DNA of 64,000 bases, from assembly GCA_002238855.1 (NCBI GenBank), contig MPND01000020.1, positions 1 through 64,000 of the forward strand. Direction: 5' to 3'. The notes below the pieces were generated by a model. That model was not told the DNA's origin, made no database searches, and saw only the letters and a list, made by a program, of their open reading frames with translations. Below are positions 16,018 to 25,152 of the stretch, in pieces. This stretch comes from SAR202 cluster bacterium bin90 (GTDB lineage Bacteria > Chloroflexota > Dehalococcoidia > Lucifugimonadales > JADFKI01). A program made the position numbers and the translations under genes. Every line of letters begins with the position of its first letter. The stretch's first letter is position 1.

Positions 16018-17535
16018 TCAGGTTGATTCGTTGACTGGGGATTCGGCGGTTCGGGATTGAGGTATTCGCATCGGCACCTCCTGTACCTCCTCGAGGCTGG
16101 TCATGTCCATGTGCGGTAGATCCACCCCGACAAAATCCTGTACGCTGTTGGCCAATTCGTCGTACCTTTCAAACCAAGCGGCCAGACGGTGGCGCCATAC
16201 CTCCAGCCCACCACTGGCATGGAGCTCGAATGCCGCCTCTCGTCCGTCCAAGTGCGACGACACCTGATCCCAAGTGAGCTGCAGTAATGCCGCTCGTTGC
16301 AGCGCAGTATAACCGCCCCCGCCAAAGGCGTCTTCCAATTCGGCGGCCATCCTTGGGTCCGCAAAGTCGGTGTCGGCTGGAGCGTTGACCAAGGAGGAGC
16401 CGGGGAGGGCACGCAGGATTTCAGCCATTTTCTGGCGGACCCTGAGGATGTTGATTCCTGCCGCCATCACATGGAGCTGTTTAGGCAAGGCATATCCGCT
16501 CGCTGTTGTTTCCGGGTCCAATTCCGCCGCCGTCAGGCAGGTGCGAGTGGTCTGGACGTTGACGGTCAACTCGACCAGCTGCTCAATTGTCCTGGGGTTG
16601 TTCTTGATGCCCATGACTTCAGCCAAGGCAAGAGCAAGACTCAGTGTCAGCTCCGCCTTGGCAAGCCAGCCGTAACTGTGGTGCCAAAGCAGCCAGCATA
16701 CCAGCGAATGGCGCCTCGTCTGGCGCGCTGCTTCCCCGGTAAAAACGCGGGATCGGGGGATGAAAACATCCTTAAAGCAGACCATCGAATCAAGTTCATC
16801 AAACCGGCTGCTTAAAGGTGATAAGAAACGGTTCTCGTGCTTGACGACGCGTCGGCGCGACACCACCCGTATGCCGCGCGCGTTCACCGGCACTATGAAC
16901 CACAGGTGTCTCCCGCTGCCCGGTGGCAACTCATTCATGCCGGCCACCAGCAGGTCCTCCGCAAAGGGCGTGCTGGTGTGCATCTGAATTTTGCCGGTTA
17001 CCACAATGCCTTCAGAAGTTTCGCTAACGAGACGGAGTGCCGTGCGCTCGCTCTCATCCTCACGGAGCCGTGTCCCGATAAGCGGCCCACCTACGGCGTA
17101 GGTGAGAAACCTGCCACTTTCAGTCAGAGACTCCAGATACGCCTCAGCCGCCTCGATTTCCTCCGAGGAGTGGTTCAGCCGCTTCAGAGAATTCAGCAAC
17201 CCCAAAGCAATCAAGACTCCATAGCCCGGGGTGTGGGTCATGTTCCCGCCGGACAGGGAGTGAACTGCGCTAATGGCCTTCCCCAGCCGCCTCAAATCTG
17301 CAGACGTCTTAGGTGGAATGAGCGCGAGTGGATGGCGCTGGCCGTCTCCGTCGGGTGAGGTCAGAAGGATATCTTGCCAGTCAGGGTCGAAGTGGCGGTC
17401 GTACCAAGCAACATACTCGTCCACCATGGCCGAGGTCGAGGGGTCTGTCGTGACATCGAGCACAGCACCTTCGCCCATCACCCATACGTCGCGCCCATCG
17501 CGCAGACTCTCTCTGTACTCAGCCCCTGTTCGCAT
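16018..17535 (-). CDS. 4-hydroxyphenylacetate 3-monooxygenase (HpaB)-family oxygenase
   Basis: A 505-residue flavin-dependent two-component monooxygenase of the HpaB family (acyl-CoA-dehydrogenase fold). It opens with MRTGAEYRESLRDGRDVWV, the near-universal family N-terminus ('TG.EY..SL.DGR.V.'). Also seen are KIQMHTSTPFAEDLLVAG, FIVPVNARGIRVVSRR and LDSMVCFKDVFIPRSRVF, the substrate- and FADH2-binding regions. It would hydroxylate an aromatic ring using reduced flavin from a separate reductase (HpaC type), which is not seen in the window. GGAAAGAG lies 6 bases before the start. Substrate unknown; phenols or pyrrole-carboxylates are family possibilities. Confidence 0.88.
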   Translation of the reverse strand: MRTGAEYRESLRDGRDVWVMGEGAVLDVTTDPSTSAMVDEYVAWYDRHFDPDWQDILLTSPDGDGQRHPLALIPPKTSADLRRLGKAISAVHSLSGGNMTHTPGYGVLIALGLLNSLKRLNHSSEEIEAAEAYLESLTESGRFLTYAVGGPLIGTRLREDESERTALRLVSETSEGIVVTGKIQMHTSTPFAEDLLVAGMNELPPGSGRHLWFIVPVNARGIRVVSRRRVVKHENRFLSPLSSRFDELDSMVCFKDVFIPRSRVFTGEAARQTRRHSLVCWLLWHHSYGWLAKAELTLSLALALAEVMGIKNNPRTIEQLVELTVNVQTTRTCLTAAELDPETTASGYALPKQLHVMAAGINILRVRQKMAEILRALPGSSLVNAPADTDFADPRMAAELEDAFGGGGYTALQRAALLQLTWDQVSSHLDGREAAFELHASGGLEVWRHRLAAWFERYDELANSVQDFVGVDLPHMDMTSLEEVQEVPMRIPQSRTAESPVNEST

Positions 17536-17868
17536 ATTTCACTCTTTCCACAAGATAAAATACCCAGTTTACAGGCCAAAATCGACATATACAGGCAGGA
17601 AATCAACGTAGAGATGACTGTGGAACAAGTGGGGGTCGAACTCCCACGGCGAATTCGAATGATAATGGACAACCCCCTTCGTTGCAATTCCCTCCAGATC
17701 TGAACAGGTTTTGGTATGGCAATTTCCGCACGAACTGTGAATCTTCTGTACTCTGACTCGCAGACAGCGGCGGAACGACGATTAGCCGGCGCACTCGCCC
17801 CGCTCCTTGACAGCGTGCAGCCTCGAACATACCATCCGCATTGTAAGCTCATGCGGAGGTGCGTCTTC
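17536..17868. other. Divergent intergenic region
   Basis: About 330 bases between the HpaB-type and hydantoinase starts. The hydantoinase frame stays open upstream to 17,716, but that part looks random. Promoters for both genes must be here; I cannot pick convincing boxes. Confidence 0.5.
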
Positions 17869-19305
17869 ATGTTGGATACGATTGTTACTGGCGGGCAGGT
17901 TGTGACTCCGCAGGGGGTGCTGGAGGCGGACATTGCCATCGCGGATGGCAGGATCGCGGCGCTGGCGCATCCAGGCGTGCTCTCCATTGAAGGGGCGCAG
18001 GTCGTCGACGCGTCGGGGTTGATCGTGCTACCGGGCGGGATCGAACCACACACGCACATCGGCATTCCCGTGCCTGAGCAGTGGGCCGGCCGGCCGGAGG
18101 TGTTCACGCAGCCTCCCGAGGCGGCAACGCGGGCCGCGGCGTTCGGCGGGGTCACCACTCTGCTCGACTTCGCGGGCACGCTGCCGGTAACGCCTGACGA
18201 CCCAGTCTCTCCGGACCCGATCATGCGGCAGTTGGAGTCCCGACAGCAGGCGTTCGCCGGCCACAGCTACATCGATTTCGCGTACCACTACATACTCGCG
18301 GGCGCGGTAAGCCCGAACACCATCGGCGAGATTGGAGAGGCGATCCAGGCCGGTCAGGCAAGCTTCAAGATATTCACGACCTTCGGCGGTCGCGTGCCAT
18401 ACGGTCACCTGCAGGCAATCTTCGATGAGGTGTCGAAGAACCAGGGCATCATGGCGGTCCACGCAGAGGACGACGACATGGTGACCTACATGGAGGAGAA
18501 GCTGAAGCGCGAGGGCAGGGACCAGGGTCACAACCTGCACCTGGTACACAGCAACATCTCGGAGGACGTCTCGTTCCGCAAGGTGATCAGGATGGCAGAG
18601 CACGCGGAGGTGGCAATCTATTTCGTCCACGTCACGGCAAAGGAAGGTGTGGCGGCAATCGGCGAGGCAAGGGAGCGGGGCCAGCCGGTATATGGCGAAG
18701 CGCTCCACAACTACCTCGAGTTCACCTGCGACGACTACAAGAAGCCGAACGGCACGAAAATTCACACCTACCCGGCAATCAAGTACGAGTCGGACAGGGA
18801 CGCGCTTCAGCTTGGGCTGATGGACGGTCGCGTATCCACGACGGCAACGGACGAGTACACCACTTACAAGGACATCAAGTTCTGGGGGCAGACCATCGAG
18901 ACGGTATGCGGGGGGCATAACGGCATTGAGACAAGGATACCCGTTGCGTTCACGAAGTTCGTTTCGCAGGGCGGCATGTCGCTGACGCGGTTCGCGGACA
19001 TAATCTCGACCAACGCGGCGAAGATTCTTGGGCTGTACCCGCGAAAGGGCGTCATTGCGCCCGGCAGCGACGCCGACCTCGTCTTCATAGACCCGACCAT
19101 TCGCAAGACACTCACGCTCGCCGACCTCCACGCGGACTCCGATTACAGCATCTGGGAGGGATTCGAGTGCGAGGGATACCCGGTTAGGACGATGCTGAGA
19201 GGCAAGGTAATCGTGGACGACGGCAAGCTGGTCGGCACCTCGTCCGACGGCGAATGGCTGCCGCGCAAGGTGTCACCTGAGACGCTGGCGCGACCGGTGG
19301 TCTAA
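17869..19305 (+). CDS. D-hydantoinase/dihydropyrimidinase-family cyclic amidohydrolase
   Basis: Start ATG 17,869 is fixed by GGAGGT 8 bases upstream and by the family N-terminus LDTIVTGGQVVTPQGVLEAD; the protein is 478 residues, the usual length. Metal-site motifs are PGGIEPHTHIG (first two histidines), GQASFKIFTTFGG (the lysine that is carboxylated to bridge the metals), IMAVHAEDDDMV, YFVHVTAKEG and TTATDEYTTY (aspartate). Such enzymes open the ring of dihydropyrimidines, hydantoins or allantoin-like ureides. Neighbouring M20 amidohydrolase and DUF1989 genes and the nearby NCS2-type permeases suggest a nucleobase or ureide breakdown locus. Confidence 0.9.
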   Translation: MLDTIVTGGQVVTPQGVLEADIAIADGRIAALAHPGVLSIEGAQVVDASGLIVLPGGIEPHTHIGIPVPEQWAGRPEVFTQPPEAATRAAAFGGVTTLLDFAGTLPVTPDDPVSPDPIMRQLESRQQAFAGHSYIDFAYHYILAGAVSPNTIGEIGEAIQAGQASFKIFTTFGGRVPYGHLQAIFDEVSKNQGIMAVHAEDDDMVTYMEEKLKREGRDQGHNLHLVHSNISEDVSFRKVIRMAEHAEVAIYFVHVTAKEGVAAIGEARERGQPVYGEALHNYLEFTCDDYKKPNGTKIHTYPAIKYESDRDALQLGLMDGRVSTTATDEYTTYKDIKFWGQTIETVCGGHNGIETRIPVAFTKFVSQGGMSLTRFADIISTNAAKILGLYPRKGVIAPGSDADLVFIDPTIRKTLTLADLHADSDYSIWEGFECEGYPVRTMLRGKVIVDDGKLVGTSSDGEWLPRKVSPETLARPVV

Positions 19306-19319
19306 GGACAACGCAGGCA

Positions 19320-20555
19320 TCAGCCGCTGCGTTCCGCAAACTCGGCCTTCGCGGACTCCAGCAGCGCGGCATCGCACAGCAGATCGCTTGCCGTCAGGCT
19401 CAGCGTCTTGGCAACCAGCAGCGCGTTCGAAAGGGCAAGATCGGTGATTGCAGTCTCGGTCATCTCCCTTGTATGAGAGGCGACGGGCTCCTCGCTGACC
19501 GCATACCGCATTTCGAAACCCGGCATAACCTGGCTCACGTTGCCGAAATCAGTTGAGCCCCCACCGCCCGGACGACCTGACGCGGGTTCATCCATCTTCA
19601 TCCCCAGCGCCTTGGCGTTCCTTCCGGCGGCCTGTGCCAGCGTCACATTGGGCTGAACATTTTCGTAGAAGGGGTAGAATTCCTGGATCTCCAGACGTGC
19701 GCCCGTCATAGACGCAGCCCCTTCCGCCACCTGTTCCACTTTGCCCACCACCACATCGCTCAGGTATCGCCGGTCCCTGCATCTCAGCATGAAGTTGGCG
19801 GCAGCAAATTCCGGCACGACGTTGGGCGCCATGCCTCCATCGGTGATTATTCCGTGGATGCGAACATCATCCCTCAGGTGCTGTCGCAGGGCATCAATTC
19901 CGGTAAACAGGTGGATGACCGCGTTCAGCGCGTTGATGCCGGCCTCAGGGGTAGCGGCAGCGTGAGCGGCTTTGCCATGAAACATATACCGGAAACCAAC
20001 CATCGCCAGGCTCCAACTCTCACCCACCGTCGCGGTCGCCGGTACTAAAGTGCGATTGGAGAAAGGATGGGACGATAGTGTGGCATCCACGCCGTCGAAT
20101 ATACCGGCCTCCAGAAGCCGTATCTTACCGCCACCGCCTTCCTCCGCCGGAGTTCCGATTACAACAGCGCTTCCGGGCAAGTCTCGCGCGTTCGCCTGCA
20201 GCCCCAGGGCAGCGCCCATTGCGCCCATCGCGATGAGATTGTGTCCGCAGCCGTGCCCAATTTCGGGCAGCGCATCGTATTCCGCCAGAACTGCAATCGT
20301 GGGTCCTTCGCCACCGCCGCCGGGGATGGTGGCGCGAAACGCCGTCTCCAACCCGCCGATACCGCGCTCCACTTGGAAATCGCGACTCTCAAGAAACCCG
20401 GCCAGGGCGTTGGATGAGTAGTGTTCCTGGTAGTTCAACTCCGGATGGGAGTGGATATCTTTCGAGAGGTCAAGCAGGGCTTGCCTCGATTCATCAATCA
20501 CGGAGTTAGAGCGAGCCGCGATCTCTTCTTTTCGTCGGGCAAGTTGGTCAGTCAT
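19320..20555 (-). CDS. M20-family metallopeptidase/amidohydrolase (AbgB-like)
   Basis: A 411-residue zinc amidohydrolase. HSHPELNYQE is the family's opening motif, VLAEYDALPEIGHGCGHNL carries metal ligands and the catalytic region, TPAEEGGGG the general-base glutamates, and FHGKAAHAAATPEAGINA starts the dimerisation domain. GGGGSTDFGNVSQVMPG matches the C-terminal metal motif. It is closest to the p-aminobenzoyl-glutamate hydrolase/amidohydrolase group, which cleaves N-acyl or carbamoyl bonds. It is convergent with the hydantoinase gene (14-base gap), and an N-carbamoyl product would be a logical substrate, though that is inference. AGGAGA precedes the start. Confidence 0.88.
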   Translation of the reverse strand: MTDQLARRKEEIAARSNSVIDESRQALLDLSKDIHSHPELNYQEHYSSNALAGFLESRDFQVERGIGGLETAFRATIPGGGGEGPTIAVLAEYDALPEIGHGCGHNLIAMGAMGAALGLQANARDLPGSAVVIGTPAEEGGGGKIRLLEAGIFDGVDATLSSHPFSNRTLVPATATVGESWSLAMVGFRYMFHGKAAHAAATPEAGINALNAVIHLFTGIDALRQHLRDDVRIHGIITDGGMAPNVVPEFAAANFMLRCRDRRYLSDVVVGKVEQVAEGAASMTGARLEIQEFYPFYENVQPNVTLAQAAGRNAKALGMKMDEPASGRPGGGGSTDFGNVSQVMPGFEMRYAVSEEPVASHTREMTETAITDLALSNALLVAKTLSLTASDLLCDAALLESAKAEFAERSG

Positions 20556-20825
20556 GTTATGCGTTCTCCTGTCGGTGCTCTACGTGTCGAAAACGGTGCG
20601 GAGAGCATTCCTGTCGTATTGGGGCAGTCCGGCGTAAGAGTACGCCATCCTGTTGATGTAAGCCAGTCCTCTTGATCCGCACATTGCAGTATAGGGGTTC
20701 TGCACCATGCTACCATCTGTTCATATTCAGCAGACTCAAGGCATGCGCGGCAGGCGAGAGAAATACCTGAACGACCTGATGAGTTTGCCAGCGTACATGG
20801 AACCCCGCGAAAGGAAGACGAGAAG

Positions 20826-22670
20826 ATGACCGGTTCGACAAGGACGGATGAATCGAAGCTGAGCCTGGACCGGATACTGTCCGTCCGGCCTCTGGTCGCC
20901 GCAGAGACGCCTCGATGGTCGCCTGACGGCTCTCGGATCGCATTCGTCTCTTCCCACCAGGGAGACGCAGCCGAGTTGTGCAGCGTGCCAGCCAATGGAG
21001 GGCTTACAACCCGTATGACGGTAGGAGCGGGCGACGGCGAATCAGCCCCTCGCATGCCGCTCTGGTCTCCAGGCGACGACTATGTGTCGTGCGTCTCCAG
21101 GAAGGGCGGCACGGATGAGGTGTGGCTATGGCCTACCAACGGCGACGCCGGGTTCCAACTCACTTCGCTGGGCGGTCGCATCCACTCGATGAACTGGTCT
21201 CCCGACGGTAGCAGCATCGCGGTGTCCTGCAATTGCTACGGCTCTTACGACATCTACCTGGTGGAGGTCCCATCAGGGAAGTCTGTGCGGCTAACCGACG
21301 GCCCGCTCTACGCGGTAAATCCCGTATTCACTCCCGACGGTCGGCACATCCTGTACATCCGATTGGATGACAGGTGGGAGAACCACGACATCATCAGGAC
21401 TTCCCTCGATGGCGTAGAACAGAAAATCGTCGTCCAGGATACAGACTTCTTCGATTACAGCTTCGGTGGGGCTTTCGGCTATCCCCTGGTCTCCTCTGAC
21501 GGTGAGCGAGTCCTCTTCCGCAGCCAGCGCAGCGGACACATAAACATCTGGACAGCGCCCGTTGCCGGCGGTGAGCCTGAGCCGCTGTCTCCCGATGACG
21601 CGGAGCAGGATCACGCCGTCTGGTCTCCCGCAGGTCAGCAGGTGGCATACACGTCCAACCGCAACGGCACGCTTGAACTGAGGGTGGCGGACGCCTCCAC
21701 CGGTGAGTCCGCGGCACTCTTTTCACCCGGTGTGGGCGTATGCTCGGCGCCGCAGTGGTCACCGGACGGCTCGAAAATAGTCTTCCGATATGGTACTCCC
21801 ACATCTCCAATGGACCTCTGGGTCGTCTCCCTGGAAGACGGCCGGGTGACGCAGCTAACTAGCGCCGGAGTTGACCCTGCGCTGACCGAGCAACTGACCT
21901 CACCCGAAAAGATTACTTACCAGAGCTTTGACGGTCTCGCCATCCACGCTTATCTATATAGCCCCAGGAGACGGGATGCAGGCGAGAAATACCCCGGCCT
22001 GCTGTTCATCCACGGTGGTCCCACCAATCAGTTCAGCGATGACTTCCAGCCCTACGTCCAATACTTCGTCCAGCGGGGCTATGTAGTCCTGCTGCCCAAT
22101 ATCCGGGGAAGCTCCGGCTACGGCAAGGCATTCGAAGAGCTGAACGACAGGGACTGGGGTGGCGGCGACCTGAAGGACGCCATTGCAGGGGCAGAGTTCC
22201 TCAAGGGGCTCGGATATGTGGATCCGCAGTCAATAGGGATCACGGGGACGAGCTACGGCGGCATCCTCACGATGTGCGCGGTCACCTTTGCGCCGGGCGT
22301 GTTCCAGGCGGCCGTCCCCATGTCCGGCTACAGCAACTGGCCCGCACTGCGCCACCAGTTGGAACTGCGGCACATCAAGCTCCTGGAGCACGAATTCGGT
22401 GCCTTCGAGGAAAACGAAGACATCTGGTACCGCTGCTCGCCCTTCTACAAGGTCAGAGACGCGACCACGCCGACCTTCGTTCTGCATGGCGAAGGCAGGG
22501 AGGACTGGCCCGAAACTTCGAGGGACTTTGCGGTGGAGATGAAGCGGCACTACAAGACGGCGGAATACAAGGTGTATCCCAACGACGGCTTCTACGTGGG
22601 CTCGCTGCCCAACGTCCGGCAGATGCTGTCGGACGCTGCCGACTTCCTCGACCGCTACCTCCGCAGCTAG
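20826..22670 (+). CDS. S9 prolyl-oligopeptidase-family protein with altered triad
   Basis: A 614-residue two-domain protein. Residues about 30-345 are WD40-like beta-propeller repeats (PRWSPDGSRIAFVS, PLWSPGDDYVSCVS, MNWSPDGSSIAVSC, PQWSPDGSKIVFRY). The C-terminal alpha/beta hydrolase has FIHGGPTNQFSDDFQPY, the oxyanion region NIRGSSGYGKAF and the nucleophile Ser476 in GTSYGG. The catalytic His expected in 'YP.EGHGF' is Phe589 (YPNDGFYVG), and the Asp region reads LHGEGREDWPE. Related enzymes cleave oligopeptides or acyl-amino acids. With the histidine replaced, normal hydrolysis is doubtful unless another His serves. No signal peptide, so cytoplasmic. Confidence 0.88.
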   Translation: MTGSTRTDESKLSLDRILSVRPLVAAETPRWSPDGSRIAFVSSHQGDAAELCSVPANGGLTTRMTVGAGDGESAPRMPLWSPGDDYVSCVSRKGGTDEVWLWPTNGDAGFQLTSLGGRIHSMNWSPDGSSIAVSCNCYGSYDIYLVEVPSGKSVRLTDGPLYAVNPVFTPDGRHILYIRLDDRWENHDIIRTSLDGVEQKIVVQDTDFFDYSFGGAFGYPLVSSDGERVLFRSQRSGHINIWTAPVAGGEPEPLSPDDAEQDHAVWSPAGQQVAYTSNRNGTLELRVADASTGESAALFSPGVGVCSAPQWSPDGSKIVFRYGTPTSPMDLWVVSLEDGRVTQLTSAGVDPALTEQLTSPEKITYQSFDGLAIHAYLYSPRRRDAGEKYPGLLFIHGGPTNQFSDDFQPYVQYFVQRGYVVLLPNIRGSSGYGKAFEELNDRDWGGGDLKDAIAGAEFLKGLGYVDPQSIGITGTSYGGILTMCAVTFAPGVFQAAVPMSGYSNWPALRHQLELRHIKLLEHEFGAFEENEDIWYRCSPFYKVRDATTPTFVLHGEGREDWPETSRDFAVEMKRHYKTAEYKVYPNDGFYVGSLPNVRQMLSDAADFLDRYLRS

Positions 22671-22754
22671 CCTGAGAATCCGCTAGCGGGCAGTTTGAGG
22701 TGGGCACGGGATAGCATCCATGTGTACGACGTGTACGACCGATTCCGCGTCCCT

Positions 22755-23582
22755 CTATGGACGGTCTAGCCCGTGGATGCCTCGGTAATCGCTCGTTGCA
22801 GGCGACTGCCAGCCTTCCACGAGTTCGGGATGGGGCTGATATATCTCGATGCCCAGCGGATGGCAGGTGTCGGCGGGATCAACGGCGTCCTCTCCCCACA
22901 TCTGTACCGACAGGTCGCCGCCGGGACAGGTGGAGATGGCGCAGAGCAGGTCTATCTCCGCGAAGAACTCGAAGTAATCTCCCTGCCTTGCCGGCGACGG
23001 CTTCACGAAGTAGCGGTCGTCTGTGGTCAGCCCCGTAACCTGGAATATGTTGAGAACATCGTGAACATCGCTCTCATCGAGATGGTACGGAGCGACTGCC
23101 CGCACTAGGTTCGAATGGCAGCAGTAGTCGAAGTCCTCGTCATTCAGCATCTTGTGAACGTATGGATCGCAGCGGGTGCCCAGCAGGTCATGGCATCCGG
23201 CGCCGTCCTCGTCGATTGGATAGTCCACCGTGTCCGCCGTGATGGTGAGCATGGGCCGCAGGTATGGTAGGCACGACCACAGCCGGTCGAACGTAGAGAC
23301 ATGGGCTCGGTGCAGTTGCTTGGTGCGAGCCGCCCAGAACCGTTCCCTGGGATTATTGAGATTCCACGCGTTGAAGTCGGCAACCTGCGCCCCTTCCACC
23401 ACTACGATGCGGCATATCTGGCCTGCCAGTACCGGCCAGGCTCTGCCGGATCGTACTGGCACCTCGAACTTATCGATAGGGCTGCGGTTCTCCGTCTCAT
23501 GACCCAAGCGTCCGTAAAATTCCCGGTCAACGTCAATGGGAGTGCCTGGTATGGGTTGGTAGATTACTCTGGGAGCTGGCAT
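22755..23582 (-). CDS. DUF1989 (urea carboxylase-associated) family protein
   Basis: A 275-residue protein of the DUF1989 family often found near urea carboxylase/allophanate genes and in amino-acid or ureide breakdown loci. Family hallmarks seen are GQICRIVVVEGAQVADFNAW, the segment DLLGTRCDPYVHKM, VLNIFQVTGLTTDDRYFV and LLCAISTCPGGDLS. Conserved Cys/His/Glu residues suggest a metal site, but the reaction is not known. AAGGGGG lies 6 bases before the start. It supports a nitrogen-scavenging theme for this locus together with the hydantoinase and M20 genes, though no urea carboxylase is present in the window. Confidence 0.85.
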   Translation of the reverse strand: MPAPRVIYQPIPGTPIDVDREFYGRLGHETENRSPIDKFEVPVRSGRAWPVLAGQICRIVVVEGAQVADFNAWNLNNPRERFWAARTKQLHRAHVSTFDRLWSCLPYLRPMLTITADTVDYPIDEDGAGCHDLLGTRCDPYVHKMLNDEDFDYCCHSNLVRAVAPYHLDESDVHDVLNIFQVTGLTTDDRYFVKPSPARQGDYFEFFAEIDLLCAISTCPGGDLSVQMWGEDAVDPADTCHPLGIEIYQPHPELVEGWQSPATSDYRGIHGLDRP

Positions 23583-23928
23583 AAGAACCCCCTTCCGGAG
23601 TGAACTTGATGAATCTCGCCGACCAAGGTTGCCCGCGAACGGACGGGTATTCTCACCCGCACCGCAAGCAATGTCAGGTTACCACAGACTGAATTCCTTG
23701 ATGCGCCTGCCAGAAGCGAGCCTGCGCCAGTACTGGCGACAATCTTTCTTTGGACCTGTCAATCTCGGCTATGAAATCCGCCATTTCTATCCACACAGAT
23801 TTTCTTGTACTCTGTGTGAGATAAAACGGGACCATTCAGAGTATGCCGTAAAGCCAGCAAGCAGGGAAACAAGGTACGTATTATGAGGAAGGCTTGAGAA
23901 GCGATGGGAAGTTCTGAGAAGAAAGAAG
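23583..23928. other. Intergenic upstream of DUF1989 and downstream of tRNA
   Basis: Roughly 350 bases with no convincing gene. It lies downstream of the tRNA, and no clear terminator hairpin was seen. Confidence 0.5.
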
Positions 23929-24004
23929 TGGTGGAGATAGGGGGACTCGAACCCCCGACCTCGGCATTGCGAACGCCGCGCTCTCCCAACTGAGCTATAT
24001 CCCC
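23929..24004 (-). tRNA. tRNA-Ala (anticodon CGC)
   Basis: The minus strand from 24,004 folds as a full cloverleaf. It has a 7-bp acceptor stem (GGGGATA with TATCTCC), D arm GCTC-AGTTGGGA-GAGC, anticodon stem CGGCG/TGCCG around the loop TTCGCAA (anticodon CGC, reading GCG), a 5-base variable region and T arm GGGGG-TTCGAGT-CCCCC. The 3' ACCA is encoded. The acceptor stem contains the G3:U70 wobble pair, the main alanine identity signal, confirming Ala. 76 nucleotides. It lies head-to-head with the rpsB operon. Confidence 0.97.
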
Positions 24005-24123
24005 GAGAGGTACGCTGAAATTATAGCAATCGCTCGGACTGGGTGTCAATTTGCGGCTTTCCGCGACCGTAAAAAGACCAATTCGCTAGTCCCGATCATG
24101 GCCGATTTTCGACGCTGACTGAA

Positions 24124-24153
24124 TTGCCCAGCGTAATACGGGTATGCTATACT
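24124..24153 (+). promoter_or_regulatory. Candidate sigma-70 promoter for rpsB operon
   Basis: TTGCCC (24,124-24,129) and TATACT (24,148-24,153) are 18 bases apart, and TG two bases before the -10 box gives an extended -10. Transcription would start about 24,160, some 40 bases before the rpsB start. Confidence 0.6.
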
Positions 24154-24200
24154 GCGTGGGATGTTGAGCAACTTTTGTGAGGTAGTCTAGGAAGGCGTAT

Positions 24201-25124
24201 ATGCAGCAAACCGTACCAGTCGCACCGCAACCGAGCGTCGTGATTCAGCAGGCGTCCGGAGTGCCGATGGCAAGCGTGCCGGATAATATAACGATGAAGT
24301 CCTTGCTTGAAGCGGGAGTTCACTTCGGCCATCAAAAGCGCCGCTGGAATCCGAAGATGCGGCGTTATATTTTTACGCATCGCAATGGCATACATATCAT
24401 CGATTTGCAGAAGACGCTGCGTATGCTGGAAGAGGCGGCAGCCTATGTCAGCGATGTGGCTGCCGAGGGCAAGAAAATCCTGATGGTCGGCACCAAGAAG
24501 CAGGCTCAGGACACGATTGTCAACGAGTCGAAGCGCGCCAATGCCTACTTCATTACTACCCGCTGGCTCGGCGGCACCCTCACGAATTTCAAGACTATTC
24601 AATCGCGCATCGACCACCTCGTCGAGCTGGAAACTCAGCAGGCAAAGGGAGAGTTCCAGAGTTACACGAAGAAAGAGGCTCTGAAGAGAGAAGCCTCCAT
24701 CGCGCGCCTCAACCGGTACCTCGGCGGCATCAAGGAGATGACCGAGATGCCCGGCGCGTTGTTCGTGATTGACATCGGCAAAGAGGCGATCGCCGTGGCG
24801 GAAGCTAGACGAGTCGGCATTCCCATTGTCGCGCTGGTCGATTCGGACTGCGATCCCGACTTGATTGACTATCCCATCCCCGGCAACGACGACGCCATTC
24901 GTTCTATTCGCCTCGTGACGGGCAGGATTACCAACGCCATCATTGAAGGCAGGAACAGGCACACCGCGTTTGAGTACGAGGAAATGGGCGAGGCAGCGGC
25001 CTCTCTGGAAAGTGAAACGTTGGGCGAGACTGCAACCGCAGTCGAGCAAGTCCCGGCCGCCACTCCTCCTGCCAACGGCGCGGCAACGGCTGAACTGACG
25101 CCGGAAAACACACAGACAGAATAA
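24201..25124 (+). CDS. rpsB: 30S ribosomal protein S2
   Basis: A 307-residue S2. The core begins at [20 protein letters not shown], the universal opening, and includes [32 protein letters not shown] and [13 protein letters not shown]. It is longer than typical (about 230-260) because of a 31-residue N-terminal extension rich in Pro, Val and Gln and an acidic, Ala/Thr-rich tail of about 50 residues. The extended start is supported by GGAAGG 5 bases before ATG 24,201. S2 binds the 30S platform with S1. It heads the operon with tsf 28 bases downstream. Confidence 0.97.
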   Translation: MQQTVPVAPQPSVVIQQASGVPMASVPDNITMKSLLEAGVHFGHQKRRWNPKMRRYIFTHRNGIHIIDLQKTLRMLEEAAAYVSDVAAEGKKILMVGTKKQAQDTIVNESKRANAYFITTRWLGGTLTNFKTIQSRIDHLVELETQQAKGEFQSYTKKEALKREASIARLNRYLGGIKEMTEMPGALFVIDIGKEAIAVAEARRVGIPIVALVDSDCDPDLIDYPIPGNDDAIRSIRLVTGRITNAIIEGRNRHTAFEYEEMGEAAASLESETLGETATAVEQVPAATPPANGAATAELTPENTQTE

Positions 25125-25152
25125 TTTTCATATCAGATATACAGGTGCAGAG

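Noticed and set aside
17716-17868. Upstream extension of the hydantoinase frame
   Set aside because: GGAGGT at 17,855 and the conserved N-terminus both place the start at 17,869.
18028-19131. Long open frame (367 codons) antisense to the hydantoinase gene
   Set aside because: It arises from the strong G/C third-position bias of the real gene on the other strand, and its translation shows no protein-family features.
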